Below are positions 1-5,036 of a DNA stretch of 5,036 nucleotides, piece by piece. Position 1 is the stretch's first letter; every line of letters starts with the position of its first letter. The stretch comes from JAXIHJ01 sp034189755 (GTDB lineage Bacteria > Planctomycetota > Phycisphaerae > SM23-33). The notes under the pieces were generated by a model, which saw only the letters and a list, made by a program, of their open reading frames with translations, did not search any database and was not told the DNA's origin. The stretch is taken from positions 1-5,036 of the forward strand of contig JAXIHJ010000116.1 in assembly GCA_034189755.1 (NCBI GenBank). Direction: 5' to 3'. The translations under genes were made by a program, and so were the position numbers.

Positions 1-1073
1 ATGAGATTCTGAGCCTCCGGCGACGTTGCGTCGTCCCAGCCGTGCCTGTCGCTGATGGTGCCATCCGGGGCCAGGACATTGATGAATACCAATGGGATGA
101 TATCACCAGCGTAACCGGGCGGCGCAAGCGCCCGGCCGATTTTGGCCAAGTGCCGCCAGCCGATTTCGTTATCGTCAAAGTCGTGGGCCGGTGTAACCTT
201 CAGAAAGCCTGTCGAAAATCTTGCTTTCTCATCGTCGCTTTCAGCGTCGGGCAGTACGACGTGCTCGTCGGCAATGATAGGTATGATTCGCCCGACGATG
301 GGCAGGCGGACCTTTTTGCCGATAAGCGCCTCGGCCCGTGGGTCGGCCGGGTTCACAGCCACGGCCGTATCGCCCAGCATCGTCTCCGGGCGGGTCGTGG
401 CGACGGTAACATGCTCGATGCGTTCGCCTTCAACCCGGACCGGTTCAACCAGCGGATATCGCAGGTAATAGAAATGGCCGGCGACTATTTCGTGCTCGAC
501 CTCGTCGTCGGCCAGCACCGTCTGGGTGGCAGGATCCCAATTGACCAGGCGCTTGCCGCGATAGATAAGCCCATCGGCGAAAAGCTTGAAAAACGCCGCG
601 CGGACGGCTTCCGCGCAGATTTTGTCCATCGTGAACCGTTTCCGATGCCAGTCGCAGGAGCAGCCCATCATCTTGAGCTGCTTGATGATGCGGGCCTCGT
701 ACTGGTCTTTCCATGCCTGTATGCGGGCGAGGAACTCGTCTCGCTCGAAATCGGTGCGTCGCTTGCCTTCTTCGGCGAGGATGCGCTTCTCGACGACGGT
801 CTGCGTGGCTATGCCGGCGTGGTCCGTGCCGGGCATCCAGAGCGTGTTGAACTGCTGCATCCGGCGGAAGCGGATAAGCACATCCTGGAGCGTGTTATTC
901 AGTGCGTGGCCGAGGTGAAGTGGGGCGGTTACGTTCGGCGGGGGGATCACCATGCAGAACTTCTTGCGGGTATCTTCAGGCTTGGCGTCGAACGCGCCGG
1001 CGGCAACCCAGCGGCCGTACACCTCCTTCTCAACCGCCTTGGGATCGTAAATTTTCTCCAGTTCGTTCGCCAT
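1..1073 (-). CDS. valS: Valyl-tRNA synthetase, N-terminal part (runs off left edge)
   Basis: Class I aminoacyl-tRNA synthetase that charges tRNA-Val in the cytoplasm. The first 357 codons are visible and the C-terminal part lies beyond the window. Seen: PPPNVTAPLHLGHA at residues 44-57 containing the HIGH-type motif HLGH (53-56), PGTDHAGIATQ at 81-91, LVNWDPATQT at 176-185, then the CP1 editing domain with TTRPETMLGDTAVAV (226-240) and KVTPAHDFDDNEIG (292-305). These are ValRS hallmarks and separate it from IleRS and LeuRS. The usual Gly after PPPNVT is Ala here. The KMSKS motif and the anticodon-binding domain are not in the window. The ATG at 1073-1071 is chosen because MANELEKIYDPKAVE matches ordinary ValRS N-termini. 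A weak GAGG lies 13 bases upstream. The gene starts 25 bases after the cimA stop with no terminator between them, so it is probably cotranscribed with cimA and subject to the same leader attenuator. Confidence 0.96.
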   Translation of the reverse strand, partial: MANELEKIYDPKAVEKEVYGRWVAAGAFDAKPEDTRKKFCMVIPPPNVTAPLHLGHALNNTLQDVLIRFRRMQQFNTLWMPGTDHAGIATQTVVEKRILAEEGKRRTDFERDEFLARIQAWKDQYEARIIKQLKMMGCSCDWHRKRFTMDKICAEAVRAAFFKLFADGLIYRGKRLVNWDPATQTVLADDEVEHEIVAGHFYYLRYPLVEPVRVEGERIEHVTVATTRPETMLGDTAVAVNPADPRAEALIGKKVRLPIVGRIIPIIADEHVVLPDAESDDEKARFSTGFLKVTPAHDFDDNEIGWRHLAKIGRALAPPGYAGDIIPLVFINVLAPDGTISDRHGWDDATSPEAQNL

Positions 1074-1098
1074 TGCGCAAGGTGGTCCTCGATCGTGT

Positions 1099-2694
1099 TT
1101 ACTTTTCGCCGGTGTTTTTGAGCAGCTTGTATTCGACGGCATCGGACAGCGCCAGCCAGGAGGCATCTATGATGTTCTCGCTGACTCCGACGGTGCCGAA
1201 GTATTCGCCGTCGGCCGGGTCGTGCCAGTCGATTACGACGCGGACCTTGGCAGCCGTCTCGGCGGCCGTGTTGACCACGCGGACCTTATAATCGGCCAGG
1301 TGCAGGTCGTCCACCTGTGGAAAGTACGGTTTGAGAGCGTCACAGAGGGCCTTGTGCAGCGAATCGACCGGCCCGTCGCCCTCGGCTACCTTGTGGGCGA
1401 CCTGTTCGCCCACGAGCAGTTTGACCGTCGCTTCGGTGCCGGCCTGGCCGCCGCCTCGACGGAGGATCATGCACCGATAGTGGTCAAGTTCCCACAGCTT
1501 GCGATACCATTTGCCGCCCAGTGTCTTGCGGATCAGCAGCTCGAAGCTGCCCTCGGCGGCCTCGAACTGGTAGCCCTCGTTCTCCATCTCCATGATGCGC
1601 GTGAGGACCTTTTTCTGGGCGTCCTTGTCGTCGGCTATATTGAACTTTTTGGGCGCCGTGGCGGCGATGTTGCTCGCGCCGGCCAACTCGCTGACCAGTA
1701 TCCGCCGCGTATTGCCGATGGCTGCCGGGTCGACATGCTCATAAGTCGCAACGTTGCGCTGCACGGCGTGGGCGTGCATGCCGCCTTTGTGTGCGAAGGC
1801 CGAGGCGCCGACGAACGGCTGATTGTCGCGGAAGTTCAGGTTCGCCGCCTCATAGACGAAGCGGCTGACCTCGGTGAGGTTCTTCAGCGTATCGGGGCGG
1901 AGGCAGTCGTAGCCGTATTTCAGTTGCAGGTTCGCGATGACGGCGGTCAGGTCCGCATTGCCGCACCGCTCGCCGATGCCGTTGATGGTGCCCTGGACTT
2001 GCGTGGCGCCGTGGGCGACGGCGATAAGCGAATTGGCCACGCCCAGGGCGTTGTCGTTGTGGGCGTGAACACCCAGACGGACTTCGCCCATCGCGGCCCG
2101 AACAGCGTCAAAACACTCTGCGATGCCTTCCGGCAGCGAGCCGCCATTGGTGTCGCACAACACCAGGCAACTCGCGCCGGCCTCGCGGGCGGCGATGAGC
2201 GTCTTTATCGCATATTCGCTGTTCGTGCGCCAGCCGTCGAAGAAGTGCTCCGCATCGAAGATAACCTCGCGGCCTGCTGCGGCACAAAAAGCTACGGACT
2301 CGGCGATCATCGCCAGATTTTCCGCCAGTGAGACGCGAAGCACCTGCTCCACGTGCATATCCCAGCTTTTGCCGACAATCGTTACCACCGGCGTTTCACC
2401 GGCCAACAGCGCCGCCATGCCCGCATCGGCGTCGGCCTTGACGCCCTTGCGACGCGTCATGCCGAACGCAGCTACCTTGGCGTGCTTGAAGCGACGCTTG
2501 CGAACCTCGACGAAAAACGCCTCGTCCTTGGGGTTGGAAAGCGGATATCCGCCCTCGATGTAGTCCACACCGAGTGTGTCCAGGGCATCGGCGATCAAGA
2601 GCTTGTCCTGAAGCGTCAGGCTGACACCCTGCGCCTGCGTGCCGTCGCGCAGAGTAGTGTCGTATATCTCAATTCTTGTTTTTTCGTTGTTCAT
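1099..2694 (-). CDS. cimA: (R)-citramalate synthase
   Basis: Condenses pyruvate with acetyl-CoA to (R)-citramalate, the first step of the threonine-independent route to 2-oxobutyrate and isoleucine. The 531-residue protein has the usual length of the CimA-type (TIGR00977-like) branch of the isopropylmalate synthase family. Counting from the ATG, the HMGL-like TIM barrel shows DTTLRDGTQ (12-20), VDYIEGGYP (43-51), the metal-binding HAHND (210-214), GTINGIGERCGNADL (235-249) and HKGGMHAHAV (302-311). The C-terminal ~110 residues match the LeuA-type regulatory dimer domain, where Ile feedback would be expected. YIEGGYPLSNPKD and the early SELAGASN (335-342) favour citramalate over isopropylmalate or homocitrate synthase. 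The ATG at 2694 is preferred over in-frame TTG (2706) and GTG (2700) because the protein alignment begins close to it. No strong Shine-Dalgarno is visible. It lies 38 bases downstream of the attenuator hairpin and 25 bases before valS. Confidence 0.93.
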   Translation of the reverse strand: MNNEKTRIEIYDTTLRDGTQAQGVSLTLQDKLLIADALDTLGVDYIEGGYPLSNPKDEAFFVEVRKRRFKHAKVAAFGMTRRKGVKADADAGMAALLAGETPVVTIVGKSWDMHVEQVLRVSLAENLAMIAESVAFCAAAGREVIFDAEHFFDGWRTNSEYAIKTLIAAREAGASCLVLCDTNGGSLPEGIAECFDAVRAAMGEVRLGVHAHNDNALGVANSLIAVAHGATQVQGTINGIGERCGNADLTAVIANLQLKYGYDCLRPDTLKNLTEVSRFVYEAANLNFRDNQPFVGASAFAHKGGMHAHAVQRNVATYEHVDPAAIGNTRRILVSELAGASNIAATAPKKFNIADDKDAQKKVLTRIMEMENEGYQFEAAEGSFELLIRKTLGGKWYRKLWELDHYRCMILRRGGGQAGTEATVKLLVGEQVAHKVAEGDGPVDSLHKALCDALKPYFPQVDDLHLADYKVRVVNTAAETAAKVRVVIDWHDPADGEYFGTVGVSENIIDASWLALSDAVEYKLLKNTGEK

Positions 2695-2723
2695 TTTCAC
2701 ACCCAAGCCGGCAGATGAGGGCT

Positions 2724-2760
2724 AAAGAAAAAGCCCCGAAGCGTATCTTCGCCTCAGGGC
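2724..2760 (-). terminator. Intrinsic terminator in the cimA leader (attenuator, segments 3:4)
   Basis: Read on the minus strand, bases 2760-2733 fold into a continuous 11-bp stem (two G-U pairs, otherwise Watson-Crick, mostly G-C) with a 6-base AAGATA loop. The stem is followed at once by TTTTTCTTT (2732-2724). It lies between the leader peptide and cimA, inside the cimA transcription unit, so it would stop transcription before the structural gene. That is the position of an attenuator and not of an end-of-operon terminator. There is no T tract on the other side, so it is directional for the minus strand. Its 5' arm (2760-2751) can pair instead with 2800-2791. Confidence 0.88.
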
Positions 2761-2800
2761 CATTGGCTTACCAGTGAAAAGCCAAAACGCGCCCTAAGGC
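2751..2800 (-). promoter_or_regulatory. Antiterminator of the cimA leader (segments 2:3)
   Basis: On the minus strand GCCTTAGGGC (2800-2791) is complementary over 10 of 10 bases, with a single G-U, to GCCCTGAGGC (2760-2751), the 5' arm of the terminator. The two folds are mutually exclusive. The upstream segment overlaps the leader peptide stop codon (TAG, 2796-2794), so a ribosome that reaches the stop would cover it and let the terminator form. A ribosome stalled on the earlier Ile/Leu codons would leave it free. Between the two arms sits a small hairpin, TTGGCTT/AAGCCAA (2785-2763, 7 bp, 9-base loop), which could stack within the antiterminator loop. The pairing is seen in the sequence. 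The switching mechanism is inferred from known amino-acid operon attenuators. Confidence 0.8.
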
Positions 2801-2886
2801 CCGCAGCATACAATCGCAATGATAATGAGGCAGAGACGGCCGACAAGGCCGCTCCAGCCAACCGATTTGTTTCGAGACGTTTGCAT
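2794..2886 (-). CDS. Leader peptide of the cimA-valS attenuator (30 aa, Leu/Ile/Val-rich)
   Basis: A 30-codon reading frame starts at ATG 2886-2884 and stops at TAG 2796-2794. A strong GGGAG (2896-2892) lies 5 bases before the ATG. The C-terminal half reads LCLIIIAIVCCGP. Residues 18-26 hold Leu, Cys, Leu, Ile, Ile, Ile, Ala, Ile, Val, giving four Ile, two Leu and one Val in nine codons. The first half is polar and basic. The layout resembles the ilv-type leader peptides of proteobacteria, which end in runs of Ile/Val/Leu codons just before the antiterminator. Its job would be to report Ile (and Leu/Val) tRNA charging through ribosome position, and the peptide itself need not have a function. 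A membrane-anchored microprotein is a formal alternative because residues 18-28 are hydrophobic. The promoter, the stop-codon overlap with the antiterminator and the downstream isoleucine gene make the leader reading much stronger. Confidence 0.85.
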   Translation of the reverse strand: MQTSRNKSVGWSGLVGRLCLIIIAIVCCGP

Positions 2887-2934
2887 CAAATCTCCCGTCA
2901 GTCGCATGCCGCGGCGAGTAACAGTGCAGGATAT

Positions 2935-2962
2935 GTTATATCGGCAGGCCGGCCTGAGTCAA
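2935..2962 (-). promoter_or_regulatory. Sigma-70-type promoter of the leader-cimA-valS operon
   Basis: On the minus strand TTGACT (2962-2957, 5/6 to consensus) and TATAAC (2940-2935, 5/6) are separated by 16 bases. Transcription should start near 2928-2925, about 40 bases before the leader-peptide ATG. The spacer holds a perfect 12-bp palindrome, CAGGCCGGCCTG (2956-2945), which could be an operator. The promoter is predicted by match and position only. Confidence 0.7.
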
Positions 2963-2968
2963 TGAACT

Positions 2969-2997
2969 TTGTCCATCACCACACGATGCGGTAAGAT
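2969..2997 (+). promoter_or_regulatory. Possible promoter of the divergent EEP-family gene
   Basis: TTGTCC (2969-2974) and TAAGAT (2992-2997) are 17 bases apart, each matching consensus at 4 of 6 positions. A start would fall near 3004, giving a leader of roughly 15 bases before the ATG at 3019. The match is weak and rests mainly on spacing and on the need for a promoter in this divergent gap. Confidence 0.3.
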
Positions 2998-3018
2998 GCG
3001 GCGGCAAGCGGAATACGA

Positions 3019-3837
3019 ATGATGAGGCAGAAGTTGACGTTCCATCAGTGGGTAAGTTTCTTTCGCCGGACGGCATGGGCCTATCTGGGCGCCGGCCGCC
3101 GCGCACCCCGCCGGCACGAGATCCCGCACGGGCCGAGCATCAAGGTTATAACGTACAACCTCAACTACGACCTGCCCGCCGCCGGCCGGACTATTCGGGC
3201 CATTCAGGAGGCGAACGCCGACGTGGTGTGTCTCCAGGAAACCAACCCACAATGGGAGAAGCTGCTTCGGAACGCACTGGGCGAACGATATTCGGAAATG
3301 TTTTTTCAGCATAGAGGCAAGGCAAGCGGCATGGCGATGCTCTCTAAACTGCCGACGCGGCAGGTGCCGTTAACTTCACGGAGCTGCCGCTGTCCGGCAC
3401 AGCTTGTGGAGGTTGATTCGCCGCTTGGCAAGATTCAGTTTCTCAACGTCCACCTGACGCCGCCGGGCAATGCAGCCGGCAGGCTTACGCCGACGGCTTT
3501 CATCGCTACGCTAAAGGTCCGTCTGGACGAGATACAGGAGCTTTTCCAATACCTGCACGCCGGCGTAGCCGCCGTTGCAGCAGGGGACTTCAACGAGGGC
3601 GATTGGGGCCTTGCCGTAGGCTGGCTGCACCGGCGTGGCCTGACCGACGCGCTGGGCCAGTTCGACAGGCACGGAAGCACCTGGCGCATGGTGATGTATG
3701 GCCTGCTGACGCTGCGCGACAGGCTGGACCACATTTTCTATTCACCCCATCTGGACTGTCCATCCGCGAAGGTGCTCCGGGCCGGCGGCTCGGACCATCT
3801 CCCCGTCGTCACCGTGCTGCGGGATGCGAAGCGGTAG
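3019..3837 (+). CDS. Endonuclease/exonuclease/phosphatase family hydrolase
   Basis: A 272-residue protein of the EEP (DNase I-like, Mg-dependent phosphodiesterase) fold. The complete catalytic series is in the expected order: TYNLNYD with Asn47, CLQET with Glu74, NVHLTPP with His145, GDFNEGD with Asp190 and Asn192, LDHIFYS with Asp237, and GGSDHLPV with Asp259-His260. The family includes exonuclease III-like nucleases, sphingomyelinases and inositol phosphatases. The substrate cannot be told from sequence, and no symbol is justified. The first ~38 residues are basic and lie before the domain. There is no convincing signal peptide or membrane segment, so a cytoplasmic location is likely. The start is ATG 3019 or the adjacent ATG 3022, with only a weak GGA upstream. 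It is transcribed divergently from the cimA operon and probably alone, since a new TATAAT promoter follows it. Confidence 0.9.
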   Translation: MMRQKLTFHQWVSFFRRTAWAYLGAGRRAPRRHEIPHGPSIKVITYNLNYDLPAAGRTIRAIQEANADVVCLQETNPQWEKLLRNALGERYSEMFFQHRGKASGMAMLSKLPTRQVPLTSRSCRCPAQLVEVDSPLGKIQFLNVHLTPPGNAAGRLTPTAFIATLKVRLDEIQELFQYLHAGVAAVAAGDFNEGDWGLAVGWLHRRGLTDALGQFDRHGSTWRMVMYGLLTLRDRLDHIFYSPHLDCPSAKVLRAGGSDHLPVVTVLRDAKR

Positions 3838-3848
3838 GGTGGTGCGGG

Positions 3849-3877
3849 TTGGATTCGCGGGCGGAGTATCCTATAAT
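3849..3877 (+). promoter_or_regulatory. Promoter for the cysteine-cluster gene and hisS
   Basis: A perfect TATAAT (3872-3877) stands 17 bases after TTGGAT (3849-3854, only the TTG matches). A start near 3884 would give a leader of about 45 bases to the ATG at 3929. The gap of 91 bases between the two genes otherwise shows no terminator and no clear regulatory fold. Confidence 0.5.
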
Positions 3878-3928
3878 CCCCGACTTGTTCGCGAATAATT
3901 ATATTGTAGAAACCTTCGGAGAAAAGTT

Positions 3929-4363
3929 ATGAGCAAGACGTGCCGGGAATGTGGTGCAAAGTGCTGCAAGTATTTCTGTTTCGAAATCGATGAGCCGGAC
4001 ACGTATGAAGAGCTTGAAGACGTGCGGTGGTATCTCTGCCACAAAGGCGTTACCGTCCATATCGACGAGGATGACGACTGGTACATCTCCATCGACAATC
4101 GGTGCAAGATGTTAGCCGCCGACAACCGATGTAAGATTTACGACGATCGCCCGCTGATCTGCCGGGATTACGACCTGGCCGACTGCGACCACAGCGGCGG
4201 CGACTACGATTACAAGGCCTTCTTCAAAAGCCCCGAAGAGCTGGAGGCCTACGCTCGAAAGCTACTGGGCAAGAAGAAATTCGAAGCTGCAAAAATCAAG
4301 GCCAGGGCGAAGATTGAAAAGAAGCATAAGAAAAAGACACGAAAAAAGAAGAAACGGTGCTGA
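3929..4363 (+). CDS. YkgJ-family cysteine-cluster protein with Lys-rich tail
   Basis: A 144-residue protein of the CxxCxxxCC cysteine-cluster type (YkgJ/UPF0153-like, PF03692). Cys5, Cys8, Cys12, Cys13 and Cys17 form the N-terminal cluster. Further Cys lie at 37, 59, 68, 78 and 86, the last ones within RCKIYDDRPLICRDY (67-81), which is the second family hallmark. The pattern suggests a bound metal, Zn or Fe-S, but the biochemical role of the family is poorly known. Residues 114-143 form a highly basic tail dominated by Lys with a few Ala, Glu and Arg. It is probably flexible and could bind nucleic acid; this is inference. GGAG (3918-3921) lies 7 bases before ATG 3929, which fixes the start. 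hisS begins 26 bases after its stop, so the two are likely cotranscribed. An A-AAA-AAG heptamer lies in the tail at 4342-4348. Confidence 0.88.
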   Translation: MSKTCRECGAKCCKYFCFEIDEPDTYEELEDVRWYLCHKGVTVHIDEDDDWYISIDNRCKMLAADNRCKIYDDRPLICRDYDLADCDHSGGDYDYKAFFKSPEELEAYARKLLGKKKFEAAKIKARAKIEKKHKKKTRKKKKRC

Positions 4364-4389
4364 AAGGCGAACCGGGCCAGCGTGAAGAC

Positions 4390-4962
4390 ATGGAATTTCA
4401 AGCGGTAAAGGGAACGCGGGACTTCTATCCCGAGCAGATGCGACTGCGGAACTGGATCATCGAGACGTGGCGCAAGGTCTCGGTGCGCAACGGCTTCGCT
4501 GAATACGACGCGCCGATCTTCGAGTATCTGGACCTCTTTACCATCAAGAGCGGCCAGGAAATTGCCGAGCAGCTTTTCAGCTTCACCGATAGGGGAGGGC
4601 GGAACCTTGCGATTCGCCCGGAGATTACGCCGTCGCTGGCCCGCATGGTCAATGCGAAGATCAACTCGCTGCCTCGCCCCATCAAGTGGTTCTCCGTGCC
4701 TCGGCTGTGCCGGGCGGAGAATCCCCAGCGAGGCCGGCTGCGGGAATTCTTCCAGTGGAACATCGACATTATCGGCAGCGACGACGTGCTTGCCGACGCC
4801 GAGTGCATCTTCGTCTGCGTGGATTTTCTCCGTGAAGCCGGCCTGACGCCCGACGATGTGCAGGTCCGTTTCGGCAGCCGGCCTCTTCTAACTGAGATAC
4901 TGCGAAGCCTGGGCCTGCCCGACAAAAACCTCGCCGCTGCGCTGGTTGACCAAGCGAATTAG
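4390..4962 (+). CDS. hisS: Histidyl-tRNA synthetase, prematurely ended
   Basis: Class II synthetase that charges tRNA-His. Only 190 codons are read before a TAG at 4960-4962, against roughly 420-450 residues in normal HisRS. Seen: KGTRDFYPEQ (7-16), motif 1 region AEYDAPIFEYLDLF (37-50), IRPEITPSLAR (75-85), and motif 2 RAENPQRGRLREFFQ (108-122), all intact and typical. Missing are the His-binding LDYYTG-type motif, motif 3 and the anticodon-binding domain, so the product as written could not be active. The ATG at 4390 is chosen because MEFQAVKGTRDFYP is the usual N-terminus. An in-frame GTG at 4357 overlapping the preceding stop is possible but would add an unsupported extension. The reading stays HisRS-like up to about residue 180, after which the sequence turns AT-rich and no frame continues the enzyme. 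A contig-end misassembly, frameshift or genuine truncation are the options. Confidence 0.88.
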   Translation: MEFQAVKGTRDFYPEQMRLRNWIIETWRKVSVRNGFAEYDAPIFEYLDLFTIKSGQEIAEQLFSFTDRGGRNLAIRPEITPSLARMVNAKINSLPRPIKWFSVPRLCRAENPQRGRLREFFQWNIDIIGSDDVLADAECIFVCVDFLREAGLTPDDVQVRFGSRPLLTEILRSLGLPDKNLAAALVDQAN

Positions 4963-5036
4963 CCCAGGCGCACGGACTTTCAATATTAGCGATGTAGATA
5001 CTATTACAGAACTATTAAGCTGGCGTAAAAAATGAC
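4963..5036. other. AT-rich tail of the window, not hisS-like
   Basis: From about 4976 the sequence is clearly AT-richer than the rest of the window. The hisS frame has three stops here. The +1 frame is open to a TGA at 5033-5035 and reads TFNISDVDTITELLSWRKK at its end, which looks protein-like, but I do not recognise it and it is not the expected HisRS continuation. No inverted repeat or tRNA is visible that would mark an insertion. Too short to assign. Confidence 0.4.

Noticed and set aside
42..1121. Long plus-strand open frame of 359 codons opposite valS
   Set aside because: It is antisense to a gene with clear ValRS motifs, has no recognisable domain, and such open frames are common opposite GC-rich genes.
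1222..2331. Long plus-strand open frame of 369 codons opposite cimA
   Set aside because: It is a shadow of cimA; the minus strand carries all the family motifs and the plus-strand translation is low-complexity hydrophobic and Val/Gly/Arg-rich.
2695..2960. T-box riboswitch as an alternative for the cimA-valS leader
   Set aside because: No T-box core sequence is seen on the minus strand, while a translated Ile/Leu/Val-rich leader and stop-codon-overlapping antiterminator are present.
2985..3001. Direct repeat GATGCGG at 2985-2991 and 2995-3001 before the EEP gene
   Set aside because: Only two 7-base copies with a 3-base gap; too short to claim an operator.
3835..3848. AGGGTGGTGCGGG, reminiscent of the T-box core AGGGTGGNACCGCG, upstream of the cysteine-cluster gene and hisS
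   Set aside because: Only the first seven bases match, the element lies before the likely TATAAT promoter, and the gap lacks the specifier stem and terminator of a T-box.
4907..4969. Inverted repeat GCCTGGGC (4907-4914) / GCCCAGGC (4962-4969) flanking the hisS break
   Set aside because: Eight bases only, and the sequence beyond it is not a fold-back copy of the upstream arm, so it supports neither an inversion nor an IS end.

Overview
The window is bacterial, GC-rich and densely coded. It probably comes from a Planctomycetota-type genome. That placement is an inference from the style of the synthetases (a PPPNVTA signature in ValRS instead of the usual PPPNVTG, and a HisRS of the KGTRDFYPEQM type) and from codon use, and it was not tested by any search. 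The window looks like the end of an assembled contig, because the last ~70 bases change composition and break a gene.

Left part, minus strand (about 2962 down to 1): a biosynthesis-plus-charging operon for branched-chain amino acids. A good sigma-70-like promoter (TTGACT-16-TATAAC) is followed by a 30-codon leader peptide with its own Shine-Dalgarno. The peptide ends in LCLIIIAIVCCGP. Next come an antiterminator segment overlapping the leader stop codon and a strong intrinsic terminator, then cimA ((R)-citramalate synthase, the pyruvate route to isoleucine) and, 25 bases further on, valS (valyl-tRNA synthetase, cut by the left edge). The leader has the full layout of a classical ribosome-mediated transcription attenuator sensing mainly isoleucine. 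The leader peptide is too short to stand out as an ORF and is the most interesting object in the window.

Right part, plus strand (3019 to the end): a divergent endonuclease/exonuclease/phosphatase-fold hydrolase with an intact catalytic set. After a short gap with a TATAAT promoter comes a YkgJ-type cysteine-cluster protein with a long lysine-rich tail. A histidyl-tRNA synthetase gene (hisS) starts 26 bases downstream. hisS is intact through motif 2 but stops after 190 codons, where the sequence turns AT-rich. It is either truly truncated or, more likely, broken by a misassembled contig end.

Working together: the attenuator should let RNA polymerase into cimA-valS only when ribosomes stall on the Ile/Leu/Val codons of the leader, tying citramalate-dependent isoleucine synthesis, and ValRS supply, to tRNA charging. 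The right-hand genes have no evident metabolic link to this.
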